Assembly: GCF_002954685.1 (NCBI RefSeq)
Contig: NZ_MSCN01000001.1
Location: 1,426,309-1,490,308, forward strand
Direction: 5' to 3'
From: Polaribacter porphyrae
GTDB taxonomy: Bacteria; Bacteroidota; Bacteroidia; Flavobacteriales; Flavobacteriaceae
Length of the DNA: 64,000 nucleotides
Shown here: positions 42,038 to 50,613 of the stretch, piece by piece
Layout of the letters: the number at the start of each line of letters is the position of its first letter
Position numbering within the stretch: position 1 is the first letter of the stretch
Notes under the pieces: model-generated
The model's input: the letters and a program-made list of their open reading frames with translations, nothing else
Databases searched by the model: none
Told to the model about the DNA's origin: nothing
Made by a program: the position numbers and the translations under genes

Positions 42038-42868
42038 TTACTTTGTCATAGTAACTACTCTTTGTGGCAAAGGAGCTTCGTAGTTTGCTTTGCCTAATGC
42101 TTCTACTATTTTCTGTCTAGTATCCCAATATACATCCCAATAGTTTTCGCAGTTTACATAAGGTAAAGCTAATAATTCAACGCTATTTTGCCCTAAATTA
42201 TTTACTGCAACTCTTGGTGCTTTATCAACTTTTTGCAACACGTTTTCATCATTCTTTAAAACATTTAAAACAATATCTTTTGCTTTAGAAATATCAGATC
42301 CATAACGTATTGCAAAAGGCATATCTACTCTTAAATTACCAACTTTAGTAAGGTTTGTAATTTTATTAGCTGTAATTGCAGAATTAGGTATAATTTCAGT
42401 TTCATTTTGAAACGTTTCTATTACTGTTACAAAGACAGATATTTCTTTTACAAAACCAAATGCGCCATTTGTTTTAATTAAATCACCTACTTTAAAAGGT
42501 CTGAATATCAATAACATTATTCCTGAAGCAATGTGACCTAAAGAACCATTAAATGCTGCACCAATTGCAACACCAACACCTGCTAATAAAGCTGCAAAAG
42601 ACGCCATTGGTAAACCTACTATACCTGCAATTGAAATAATTAACAATAGTTTTAAAATAAAGCCTAGTGTAGTTAATAAAAAAGGCTGTAAGGTTTTATC
42701 TATTGTTCTTTTTTCTAATACTCTAGCTATTGCATTCATTAGTATTCTAATAATCCAAAGCCCAATAATTAAAGCAGCTATTGCACCAATTAATTGTAAA
42801 CCCCAACCTCCTAAACCTTCAGATATGGTTAAGTAAAAGTTTTTCATTGATTCTGTAAATGTGTCCAT
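42038..42868 (-). CDS. Small-conductance mechanosensitive channel (MscS family)
   Basis: A 276-residue MscS-family channel with three membrane helices. TM3 carries the small-residue pattern ALLAGVGVAIGAAFNGSLGHIASGIMLLIFRPF, followed by the beta-domain signature GDLIKTNGAFGFVKEI and the typical IPNSAITANKITN and C-terminal region. It opens on membrane tension to release solutes on osmotic downshift. It is the shortest, canonical type (E. coli MscS is 286 residues). It sits just upstream of the sigma-factor operon but a terminator separates the two. Confidence 0.95.
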   Translation of the reverse strand: MDTFTESMKNFYLTISEGLGGWGLQLIGAIAALIIGLWIIRILMNAIARVLEKRTIDKTLQPFLLTTLGFILKLLLIISIAGIVGLPMASFAALLAGVGVAIGAAFNGSLGHIASGIMLLIFRPFKVGDLIKTNGAFGFVKEISVFVTVIETFQNETEIIPNSAITANKITNLTKVGNLRVDMPFAIRYGSDISKAKDIVLNVLKNDENVLQKVDKAPRVAVNNLGQNSVELLALPYVNCENYWDVYWDTRQKIVEALGKANYEAPLPQRVVTMTK

Positions 42869-42991
42869 TTTGATTTTTTAATAGTTATTTTTTTGACACC
42901 GAAAATTTTAAAAAGTCACTTTAGAAATATTTTCTACAGAATTTTCAACATAAAAATTAGAATATGTATCTTTGTAGTGTAAATACTTTTT

Positions 42992-43195
42992 ATGAAATTA
43001 TTGTTTATTACTTTAGCCTTATTAGCCCTTGGAGTAGCAGGAATTGCCATAAAAATCTGGGCAAAAAAAGATGGTGAATTTGCAGGCACTTGTGCAAGTC
43101 AAAACCCTATGCTAAATAAAGAAGGAGAAGCTTGTGGTTTTTGCGGAAAAACGCCAGATCAATTTGATAGTTGTGCTGAACCTCAACATAATTAA
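42992..43195 (+). CDS. Small Cys-containing membrane-anchored protein
   Basis: A 67-residue protein with one N-terminal membrane helix (about 3-24) and a short external part with four cysteines (GTCASQNP, GEACGFCGK, DSCAEP), which could bind a metal or form disulfides. It is a conserved flavobacterial type often labelled 'membrane or secreted protein'. Function unknown. It precedes a glycosyltransferase and sigma factor on the same strand by 15 nt and is probably part of that operon. Confidence 0.6.
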   Translation: MKLLFITLALLALGVAGIAIKIWAKKDGEFAGTCASQNPMLNKEGEACGFCGKTPDQFDSCAEPQHN

Positions 43196-43210
43196 TTTCT
43201 TTTTTTATAA

Positions 43211-44305
43211 ATGATTATAACTGTAACTTTCTACGCATTTGTAGTTTTTACAGCAATACAGATACTGTATTTACTTTACTTTTCATCTACTCTTACAAAT
43301 TCTAAAGGTAAAAAAGATGCTAGTAATTTGCCTATTTCGGTTTTGATTTTTGCTAAAAACGGCAGCAAAGATTTAGAAAACAATTTACCTTATGTTTTAG
43401 CACAAGAGTATCCTAAATTTGAAATTGTATTAATTAATAATTATTCAACTGATAACACTTTAGAAGTTCTAGAAAATTTTAAAGCAAAACATCAAAATAT
43501 TACTATAATTGATGTTGAAAACACCGAAGCTTTTTGGGGAAGTAAAAAATATGCACTAACACTTGGTATTAAAGCTTCTAAATACAATAATCTGCTTTTT
43601 ACAGAAGTTTCTAGTAAACCTGCTTCAAAATTTTGGCTTACAGAAATTAGTAAGACTTTTAATGGTAACAAAACCATTACATTAGGATACAGCAAATACG
43701 AAACTAAAAGCTCGTTTACCAATATTTTAGCTCGTTTCCATAATCTTCTACAAGCCTTACAATGTTTTTCTTTTGCAAAATCCGGAACTCCATTTATGGC
43801 TTTTGATGCTAATTTTGGGTATCAAAAAGACACTTTTTTTAAAGTAAAAGGGTTTATAAATCATATTAAAAAAAAAGATGGAGTACACGATTTGTTCTTA
43901 AAAGATGCTGCTGTAAAAAAGAATACTTCTTTCACAATCTCTAGAGATAGTTTTGTTAAGAATAAAGCCCCTAAATCTTTTAAAAGCTGGTATTTAAAAT
44001 TACTACAAAAAAGAGCTCTACAGAAAAATTATAAAGCTAAACATCAATTTCTATTATCTTTTTTTGAGTTAACTAAATTATTTTTTTATGGTTTAGGTAG
44101 TGTATTATTTTTCTTTTATCCTTGGCAAATAATTCTGCCAATTGTACTTTCTTATTTTTTTATCAACTTTTTAGTTGTAGGTATTGCTACAAAAAAATTT
44201 AAAGAGCCTTATCTTATTTTTCTACTTCCTTTTTTAGAAATAAGCTTACTCTTGATACAAATTAGTATATTTATTGCTAATTTGATTTCAAAACCAGATC
44301 ATTGA
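43211..44305 (+). CDS. Membrane-associated family 2 glycosyltransferase
   Basis: A 364-residue GT2-type glycosyltransferase: one N-terminal helix, the nucleotide-binding start (ISVLIFAKNGSKDLENNLPYVLAQEYPKFEIVLINN) and a C-terminal pair of membrane segments (about 285-360). The central region is less conserved than in polymerising synthases, and the usual DxD is not obvious, so donor and acceptor are unknown. Its stop overlaps the start of the following sigma-factor gene (TTGA), so the two are translationally coupled. Confidence 0.75.
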   Translation: MIITVTFYAFVVFTAIQILYLLYFSSTLTNSKGKKDASNLPISVLIFAKNGSKDLENNLPYVLAQEYPKFEIVLINNYSTDNTLEVLENFKAKHQNITIIDVENTEAFWGSKKYALTLGIKASKYNNLLFTEVSSKPASKFWLTEISKTFNGNKTITLGYSKYETKSSFTNILARFHNLLQALQCFSFAKSGTPFMAFDANFGYQKDTFFKVKGFINHIKKKDGVHDLFLKDAAVKKNTSFTISRDSFVKNKAPKSFKSWYLKLLQKRALQKNYKAKHQFLLSFFELTKLFFYGLGSVLFFFYPWQIILPIVLSYFFINFLVVGIATKKFKEPYLIFLLPFLEISLLLIQISIFIANLISKPDH

Positions 44306-44865
44306 ATAAAGAAAATATAGTTCTACAACATCATATTGCAAATGCAAAAAATAATAAGCAAACTTCTTTTCGATTTTTATTAGATACTTTTTGGAGTGAT
44401 GTTTATAATTATCAGCTTAAAAGAACGCATAATGAAAATGATGCTGAAGACATTACTATACAAACTTTTTCTAAAGCCTTTGACAAAATTCACACTTTTG
44501 ATGAAAAGTATATTTTTAAAACTTGGTTAATTACCATTTCTAAAAATGTACATATTGATTTGTTGCGTAAAAAGAACATTTCTGTTGTAACTGAAACCTC
44601 AAAAGATCAGGAAGAAAAAGTATATTTAGTAGTTGATGAAAACCCAACACCTGAAGATAAAATTATTAGAGAACAAAATTTAGCCAAGTTGCTGAAAGAT
44701 ATTAAGCAACTGAAACCCAAATATCAAGAAGTAATACAATTACGTTATTTTCAAGAATTGAGTTATAAAGAAATTGCAACACAGATTAATGAACCAATGA
44801 ACAATGTAAAAGTGAAATTGTTGCGAGCTAAAAAGTTGTTGGCGGAGATTATTAAGAAGAATTAA
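44302..44865 (+). CDS. ECF RNA polymerase sigma factor
   Basis: A second ECF sigma factor, 187 residues: region 2 (TFWSDVYNYQLKRTHNENDAEDITIQTFSKAF, FKTWLITISKNVHIDLLR) and region 4 (LKPKYQEVIQLRYFQELSYKEIATQINEPMNNVKVKLLRAKKLLAEII). Start is TTG 44302, overlapping the glycosyltransferase stop. No anti-sigma gene is adjacent, which is common for the housekeeping-like ECFs of Bacteroidota. Its targets cannot be read from the window. Confidence 0.9.
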   Translation: MNKENIVLQHHIANAKNNKQTSFRFLLDTFWSDVYNYQLKRTHNENDAEDITIQTFSKAFDKIHTFDEKYIFKTWLITISKNVHIDLLRKKNISVVTETSKDQEEKVYLVVDENPTPEDKIIREQNLAKLLKDIKQLKPKYQEVIQLRYFQELSYKEIATQINEPMNNVKVKLLRAKKLLAEIIKKN

Positions 44866-44866
44866 A

Positions 44867-46087
44867 ATGAAAAAATCATTCTTACAATCTTTAGGCCCAG
44901 GATTACTATTTGCAGGTGCAGCAATAGGAGTATCGCATTTGGTACAATCTACAAAAGCGGGTGCAGAGTTTGGTTTTGGTTTGTTATGGGCTTTACTATT
45001 TGTACATATTTTTAAGTATCCGTTTTTTCAATTTGGTCCTAGATATGCTGCAGCAACTGGAGAAACTTTATTAGATGGTTATAAAAAGCTTGGTAAAAGT
45101 GTTTTAGTTATTTATTACATCTTAAACTTTGCAACAATGTTTACCATTCAAGCAGCAGTAACCATTGTAACAGCTGGTTTAGCTTCTCAACTTTTTGGTT
45201 TTACAGATGATTTGGTGGTTTGGTCTAGCATTATTCTAGTTATCAGTATTCTAATATTGATTTTAGGAAAATACAAACTGTTAGATAAATTGATGAAATA
45301 CATCATCATTATTTTAACTATAAGCACTATTATTGCAGTTTCTGTAGCTTTTTCAAATTCTACTGATACTTTTGACGTGAGTCAGATCTTTCCATCTGGA
45401 ACAGTAGAAATCACGTTCTTGATTGCTTTTCTTGGATGGATGCCAGCACCATTAGATATTTCTATTTGGCATTCTATTTGGTCTGTAGAAAAAAGTAAAA
45501 ACACATTCATTAAAATAAAACCAAAAGACGCTATTTTCGATTTTAATGTAGGGTATATTGGCACCTTAATTCTTGGAATTTGCTTTGTACTTCTTGGAGC
45601 TTTAGTAATGTATAAATCAGGAGAAAGCTTCTCTAGCAAAGGTGGCGTTTTTGCTGGGCAATTGATAGAATTGTATACAAAAAATTTAGGCAATTTTTCT
45701 TATATTTTTATTGCTATTGCTGCATTTACTACAATGTTTAGCACAACAATTACAACACTTGACGCTTCACCAAGAGCAATGAATAGAAGTTCTAAATTGT
45801 TGTTTAATAAAGATTTTAAATTTGGGTATTGGTTTTGGATTCTCTTTTTATTTGTTGGTACCTTTATTATCCTTCAGTATTATTTAGCAGATATGGGTAA
45901 ACTAGTTAAAATAGCCACAATTTTATCTTTTTTAACAGCCCCTTTTTATGCCATTTTAAATTACATATTAATTACAGGAAAACACACTCCAAAAGAACAT
46001 CAACCTAGTCTATTTACTAAAATAATAAGCATAGTAGGTATCTTATTTTTAATAGGATTTAGTATTTGGTTTTTGCTTAATTTGTAG
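44867..46087 (+). CDS. Nramp-family transporter lacking the DPGN metal motif
   Basis: A 406-residue Nramp (SLC11) family membrane protein with about 11 helices. TM1 keeps the GPGLLFAGAAIGVSHLVQ scaffold and AGAEFGFGLLW but lacks the metal-binding DPGN. TM6 reads LGWMPAPLDISIWHS instead of the MPHNLYLH type. It therefore belongs to a divergent branch in which the transported ion may differ (Nramp-related magnesium or other carriers). It starts 1 nt after the sigma-factor stop. Confidence 0.8.
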   Translation: MKKSFLQSLGPGLLFAGAAIGVSHLVQSTKAGAEFGFGLLWALLFVHIFKYPFFQFGPRYAAATGETLLDGYKKLGKSVLVIYYILNFATMFTIQAAVTIVTAGLASQLFGFTDDLVVWSSIILVISILILILGKYKLLDKLMKYIIIILTISTIIAVSVAFSNSTDTFDVSQIFPSGTVEITFLIAFLGWMPAPLDISIWHSIWSVEKSKNTFIKIKPKDAIFDFNVGYIGTLILGICFVLLGALVMYKSGESFSSKGGVFAGQLIELYTKNLGNFSYIFIAIAAFTTMFSTTITTLDASPRAMNRSSKLLFNKDFKFGYWFWILFLFVGTFIILQYYLADMGKLVKIATILSFLTAPFYAILNYILITGKHTPKEHQPSLFTKIISIVGILFLIGFSIWFLLNL

Positions 46088-46146
46088 GATTATAATGAAA
46101 GGTTTAATAATTATTCTTTTGTAAATCAAAAAAAAATCTTCTAAAA

Positions 46147-46707
46147 ATGAATATTAAAGAATATACAGCAAACTTTATTGATTACAATTTTGACGGTAAT
46201 CTCCCTTTTAAAACAATTCTTAAAAAAGTAAAAAAAGGGACAATCATTACTGATTACGATGAGTTAGAAAAAAAAGTATATTTCTTGATAGATGGTATCG
46301 TAAAAGTTTCGATTATGAAAAACGAAGAAGAAAGAATTTTAGATTTCATATTTAATCATTCTTTTTTTGCCTCTTATAGTTCTTTACTAACAAACAATCC
46401 TTCTGATGTTTCTATTAAAACTTACACAGATTGCACATTAGAAGTTGTTGATTATTTAGAGTTAAAAAAAGCCTATACTTTTTCTATGATTGCTAATAAA
46501 TTAGGACGAATTGAAACTGAAAAGCTTTACACGAAAAAAGTTCGCAGAGAAAAAGAATTATTAACAAAAACGGCTGAAGAAAGATATTTATTACTTGCTA
46601 CTAATTATCCAGAAGTACTAAAAAGAATTGCTATTAAGGATATTTCGAAATATTTAGGAATTCAACCAGAAAGCTTAAGTAGAATAAGAAAACGATTAAT
46701 TTCCTAA
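46147..46707 (+). CDS. Crp/Fnr-family transcriptional regulator
   Basis: A 186-residue Crp/Fnr-type regulator with an N-terminal cyclic-nucleotide-binding-like beta-roll (about 20-115; YFLIDGIVKVSIMKNEEERILDF) and a C-terminal winged helix (IAIKDISKYLGIQPESLSRIRKRL). There are no Fe-S cysteines, so it is not an oxygen-sensing FNR. The beta-roll lacks the cAMP-binding Arg-Ser motif, so its effector is unknown. This subtype is abundant in Bacteroidota. It stands alone between a transporter and a hydrolase. Confidence 0.85.
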   Translation: MNIKEYTANFIDYNFDGNLPFKTILKKVKKGTIITDYDELEKKVYFLIDGIVKVSIMKNEEERILDFIFNHSFFASYSSLLTNNPSDVSIKTYTDCTLEVVDYLELKKAYTFSMIANKLGRIETEKLYTKKVRREKELLTKTAEERYLLLATNYPEVLKRIAIKDISKYLGIQPESLSRIRKRLIS

Positions 46708-46776
46708 CTTCAGGTTAATTTATTTTTCATCCTATTGTTATAATTTTGTTACTAAAATTTACACAAAAGAAACTAA

Positions 46777-47589
46777 ATGAAAAAAATATTAATAAAATTA
46801 GCTTCAGCAATTTTTCCAAACTTTGTAGCTTCTTTTGCGTACAATAAATTAACGAACCCTCAAATACGTAAATTAAGAGAAAATGAGCTACAGACTTTAG
46901 ATAAAGCAGAAAAAGAAGATTTCATTTTTAAAGATTTTACAATTAAACTTTATAATTGGAAAGGAGGAGCTAAAAAAATCTTATTAATTCATGGTTGGGA
47001 GGGTCAAGCAGGAAATTTTTCAGATTTGATTGAACGATTAATAAAAGAAAGATATACTATTTATTCTTTTGATGCTCCTTCACATGGTTCTAGCTCAAAA
47101 GGAAATACCAGTTTATTCGAATTTACTGAACTAGTTGGTGTATTAATAAAAAAGTTTGAAGTTCGCCATTTAATAAGTCATTCGTTTGGTGGAGTTGCTA
47201 CCACTTATGCACTCTTTAATAACAGAAATCTAGAAATTGATAAATATGTATTGTTAACTACACCAGATAAATTTATCGAACGAATAAATGATGTTTCTAA
47301 AATGGTTGGGATTGATAATAAAGTCAAAAAAAAGCTGATTCAAAAAATAGAAAGAGAAAAAAATATTGATGTTACAAAACTAAATGTAAGTGATTTTGTA
47401 AAATCAATTAATGTTAAAAAATCTATTATTATTCATGATAAGAATGATAAAGTTATACCTATAGAACGTTCAATTAATGTTCATAAAAATTGGAATGCAT
47501 CTAAATTTAAAGAAATCAGTGGAACTGGGCATTTTAGAATTTTACGAACAAAAGAAGTTATTGAAAGTGTGATTAATTTTTTAAAATAA
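46777..47589 (+). CDS. Alpha/beta hydrolase
   Basis: A 270-residue alpha/beta-hydrolase. It has the oxyanion-loop HGWEGQAGN, the nucleophile elbow SHSFGG (Ser 136), an acid in IIIHDKNDKVIP and the catalytic His in GTGHFRI, so the triad is complete. Esterase, lipase or thioesterase activity is possible; no substrate clue is visible. It is a single gene, with the Crp-family regulator directly upstream as a possible partner. Confidence 0.8.
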   Translation: MKKILIKLASAIFPNFVASFAYNKLTNPQIRKLRENELQTLDKAEKEDFIFKDFTIKLYNWKGGAKKILLIHGWEGQAGNFSDLIERLIKERYTIYSFDAPSHGSSSKGNTSLFEFTELVGVLIKKFEVRHLISHSFGGVATTYALFNNRNLEIDKYVLLTTPDKFIERINDVSKMVGIDNKVKKKLIQKIEREKNIDVTKLNVSDFVKSINVKKSIIIHDKNDKVIPIERSINVHKNWNASKFKEISGTGHFRILRTKEVIESVINFLK

Positions 47590-47736
47590 AAAATCAATAA
47601 ATACCATTTACTTTTTATAACTAACTCCAATAGAAAAATCTTATCGTGAAAAAGATTATTTTATAAAATACTGCTACTTTTAACAAATTTATTTTATCTT
47701 TTTCTTCGTAAATTTGCATATCTAAAAAGAAAGAAA

Positions 47737-48612
47737 ATGGCGCTAGAATCTGTAATACTTCCTGAAAGACCAAAAAAACCGAAATGGTTGCGTGTAAAAC
47801 TTCCTGTTGGTAAAAAATATACTGAATTAAGAGGTTTAGTTGATAAATACAAACTAAATACAATTTGTACCAGTGGAAGCTGCCCAAATATGGGTGAGTG
47901 TTGGGGAGAAGGTACTGCAACATTTATGATTCTTGGTAATATTTGTACACGTTCTTGCGGTTTTTGTGGTGTAAAAACTGGAAGACCAGAAACTGTAGAA
48001 TGGGATGAGCCTGAAAAAGTTGCACGTTCTATAAAAATTATGAGTATAAAACATGCTGTAATTACTTCTGTTGATAGAGATGATTTAAAAGATGGTGGTT
48101 CTATAATTTGGGCAGAAACTGTTGATGCAATTCGTAGAGCAAACCCAAATACAACTTTAGAAACTTTAATTCCTGATTTTCAAGGAAACACAAAACAGAT
48201 TGATAGAATTATAGAAGTGCATCCAGAAGTGGTTTCTCATAATATGGAAACTGTTAGAAGGTTAACCAGAGAAGTTCGTATTCAAGCAAAATATGATAGA
48301 AGTTTAGGTGTTTTAAAATACTTAAAAAAAAATGGAATGCGTACTAAAACTGGATTGATGTTAGGTTTAGGTGAAAAAGAAGAAGAAGTTATCCAAACAA
48401 TGAAAGATTTACGTGCAGTAAATTGCGATATCATTACGATTGGGCAATACTTGCAACCAACTAAAAAGCATTTACCTGTTAAAGAATTTATTACTCCAGA
48501 GCAATTCAAAAAATATGAAACACTTGGTTTAGAAATGGGCTTTATGTATGTAGAAAGTGGTGCTTTAGTGCGTTCTTCTTACAAAGCACATAAACACGCT
48601 CAAGATTTGTAA
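47737..48612 (+). CDS. lipA: Lipoyl synthase
   Basis: A radical-SAM enzyme of 291 residues that inserts two sulfurs into octanoyl groups on lipoyl domains. Auxiliary cluster cysteines appear as CTSGSCPNMGEC (Cys 44, 49, 55) and the SAM-cluster CxxxCxxC as CTRSCGFC (Cys 70, 74, 77), both complete. The C-terminal RSSYKAH is the usual ending. It is a single gene with a TAAATTTG-type -7 element about 20 nt upstream. It supplies lipoate for pyruvate and 2-oxoglutarate dehydrogenase, of which lpdA is in this window. Confidence 0.97.
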   Translation: MALESVILPERPKKPKWLRVKLPVGKKYTELRGLVDKYKLNTICTSGSCPNMGECWGEGTATFMILGNICTRSCGFCGVKTGRPETVEWDEPEKVARSIKIMSIKHAVITSVDRDDLKDGGSIIWAETVDAIRRANPNTTLETLIPDFQGNTKQIDRIIEVHPEVVSHNMETVRRLTREVRIQAKYDRSLGVLKYLKKNGMRTKTGLMLGLGEKEEEVIQTMKDLRAVNCDIITIGQYLQPTKKHLPVKEFITPEQFKKYETLGLEMGFMYVESGALVRSSYKAHKHAQDL

Positions 48613-48656
48613 AAATTTTGTTAAAATGAATTAAAATAGAAATTCAAATATCTTTT

Positions 48657-48671
48657 TGGCACAGAGCTTGC
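48657..48671 (+). promoter_or_regulatory. Sigma-54-type promoter
   Basis: TTGGCAC followed by AGAGC and TTGC: the -24 GG (48658-48659) and -12 GC (48670-48671) have exactly 10 bases between them, as sigma-54 requires. Transcription would start near 48683. No open reading frame follows. Confidence 0.7.
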
Positions 48672-48682
48672 TTATAAATTAA

Positions 48683-48768
48683 TGAGGAGACGTAGTAAAC
48701 CTCTTCATTGTGTAAATTATTTGAATTAGTTGATTTAAGAAGACTGTCTTAATAAGACAGTCTTTTTT
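48683..48768 (+). ncRNA. Candidate sigma-54-dependent small RNA
   Basis: Between the sigma-54 promoter and a strong terminator is about 85 nt with no reading frame. It begins with a hairpin AATGAGGAG (48681-48689) pairing CTCTTCATT (48701-48709, one G-U pair) and ends in the terminator at 48740. The short structured transcript suggests a regulatory sRNA; GGAG in the first stem could pair ribosome-binding sites. The RNA family is not recognised. Confidence 0.55.
48740..48768 (+). terminator. Terminator of the small RNA
   Basis: AAGACTGTCTT (48740-48750) pairs perfectly with AAGACAGTCTT (48754-48764) across AAT and is followed by T's. Confidence 0.85.
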
Positions 48769-48785
48769 GTTGTGTAATATTGATT

Positions 48786-48890
48786 AAAAAAAATCGTCTA
48801 ATTTAAAATTAAACGATTTTTTTTGAAGTATAATCTAAACCCCTCAGAATAGATTATTATTTTTATTTATAACCACTACAAAGAAACAAC
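48786..48890 (-). repeat. Duplicated stem-loop unit, copy 1
   Basis: Contains a terminator-like palindrome (A-run, ATCGT...ACGAT, T-run; 48786-48824) followed by a stretch with CCCCTCA and ACTACAAAGAAACAA, both paralleled in copy 2. Read on the minus strand each unit is a short transcript ending at the palindrome. No reading frame I can support. Confidence 0.45.
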
Positions 48891-49008
48891 TTATTCATAT
48901 TGGTGTTATTGTATTTTCGATGACTTGATGAGAAAGCTAGTTGAATTGTTTACTAAAACTGTTTAGTTTATTTAGTACAATTAATTAAAGAATAAAATAG
49001 AGGTAAAA

Positions 49009-49125
49009 AAAGAATCGTCAAAAATTAATTTTCGACGATTTCTTTAAAATACAATATAAATTTATAAATCCCCCAACTTATAATTAAACTTGATTTCATT
49101 GTATTTATACCTCAAAGAAACAAAG
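49009..49125 (-). repeat. Duplicated stem-loop unit, copy 2
   Basis: Palindrome AAAGAATCGTC...GACGATTTCTTT (49009-49045), then CCCCC (49070-49074) and ACCTCAAAGAAACAA, matching copy 1 in order and spacing. A minus-strand frame of about 33 codons runs through it but has no start codon. Together with copy 1 and the small RNA this accounts for 48613-49195; I see nothing else there. Confidence 0.45.
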
Positions 49126-49195
49126 AATTTAAATATAAAATTCCACTTTTCGTCGAAATGAAATCATTAAAAGTTGAATAGTAATTTTCTACAGA

Positions 49196-50554
49196 TTAAA
49201 TAGCACTGATAATATCGTATTTGGTTATTATATGATAATTTCCATTTTCTAAATCTACCAAAACAGCATCGTTTTCTTTAGATATCAATTTAGATACTGC
49301 ATCTATTTTGGTGGTCTTTTTAACGATAGGATAAGGTTTACCCATAATATCTTTTATAGGTTTATTTGCAATATCTTTATCAGATATAAAATGATGTAAT
49401 AGATCTGCCTCATCAATAGAGCCCACAAAACCATCTATATCTTTTACTGGTATTTGTGATATTTTATAGGCTTTCATACGCTCAATTGCATGCGATATTA
49501 ATTCTTCAGTTTGTGCTGTAACTAAAGGCTTCTCTTCATGATTTTTAATTAAATCTGCAGCTGTTTTAATTTCTTCTTCTAAAAATCCTCGATTACGCAT
49601 CCAATCATCATTAAACATTTTTCCTACATATCTACTACCATGATCGTGAAATAAAACAACAACAACATCATCTTTTGTAAAATGTTCTTTCAATTGTAAA
49701 ACACCTTTTATAGCTGCACCTGCAGAATTACCTAAAAACATACCTTCCTCTTTTGAGAGTTTTTGGGTATAAATTGCGGCATCTTTGTCAGTTACTTTGG
49801 TAAAACCGTCTATAACATCAAAATTGACATTTTTTGGTAAAATATCTTCACCTATACCTTCTGTGATGTATGGGTAAATTTCATTTTCATCAAAAATGCC
49901 TGTTTCATGATATTTTTTAAACACAGAACCATAAGTATCTATTCCCCAAACTTTTACATTTGGGTTTTTCATTTTTAAATAAGAACCTACTCCAGATATA
50001 GTACCTCCTGTACCAACACCAACTACAAAATGAGTAATTTTACCTTCAGTTTGTTCCCAGATTTCTGGTCCTGTACTTAAAAAATGTGCTTTACAATTGC
50101 TTGGATTATCATATTGGTTTACATACCAAGAATTTGGTGTCTCTTCCCCCAAACGTTTAGAAACTGAATAATAAGAACGTGGATCTTCTGGCTCTACATT
50201 TGTTGGGCAAACCACAACTTCTGCTCCAACAGCTTTTAAAATATCAATCTTTTCTTTAGATTGTTTGTCTGCCATTACAAAAATACATTTGTATCCCTTA
50301 ACGATTGCTGCTAGAGCCAAACCCATTCCTGTATTTCCAGATGTACCTTCTATAATTGTACCTCCTGGTTTTAACCTACCATCAGCTTCAGCATCTTCAA
50401 TCATCTGTAGAGCCATTCTGTCTTTTACAGAATTACCAGGATTAAATGTTTCGTATTTAGACAAAACCAAACAAGGTAAATCTTTAGTAAGTACATTTAA
50501 CTTTACTAAAGGTGTATTACCAATAGTTTCTAATATATTCTTTGCGTATTTCAT
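49196..50554 (-). CDS. Cysteine synthase-type beta-synthase with C-terminal CBS pair
   Basis: A PLP fold-type II enzyme of 452 residues in the cysteine synthase/cystathionine beta-synthase family. Catalytic Lys 44 sits in NSVKDRM, the substrate loop TSGNTG is at 71-76, and the phosphate cup GTGGTISG follows. Residues about 335-452 form two CBS domains (YKISQIPVKDIDGFVGSI; DAVLVDLENGNYHIITKYD). The CBS pair typically regulates activity by nucleotide or SAM binding. It lacks the haem region of animal CBS. Either O-acetylserine sulfhydrylase or cystathionine synthase activity is possible. Confidence 0.9.
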   Translation of the reverse strand: MKYAKNILETIGNTPLVKLNVLTKDLPCLVLSKYETFNPGNSVKDRMALQMIEDAEADGRLKPGGTIIEGTSGNTGMGLALAAIVKGYKCIFVMADKQSKEKIDILKAVGAEVVVCPTNVEPEDPRSYYSVSKRLGEETPNSWYVNQYDNPSNCKAHFLSTGPEIWEQTEGKITHFVVGVGTGGTISGVGSYLKMKNPNVKVWGIDTYGSVFKKYHETGIFDENEIYPYITEGIGEDILPKNVNFDVIDGFTKVTDKDAAIYTQKLSKEEGMFLGNSAGAAIKGVLQLKEHFTKDDVVVVLFHDHGSRYVGKMFNDDWMRNRGFLEEEIKTAADLIKNHEEKPLVTAQTEELISHAIERMKAYKISQIPVKDIDGFVGSIDEADLLHHFISDKDIANKPIKDIMGKPYPIVKKTTKIDAVSKLISKENDAVLVDLENGNYHIITKYDIISAI

Positions 50555-50613
50555 GATTTATTTTCTAATGTTGCAAAGGTATATTTTTTTTATGGCGTTC
50601 CCTAAAAATTAAT

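Noticed and set aside
44867..46087. Calling the Nramp-like gene mntH
   Set aside because: The metal-binding DPGN and MPH motifs are missing, so manganese transport is not supported.
49062..49163. A minus-strand reading frame of about 33 codons in the stem-loop unit
   Set aside because: It has no ATG or GTG start and is mostly repeat-derived, so I do not call a gene.
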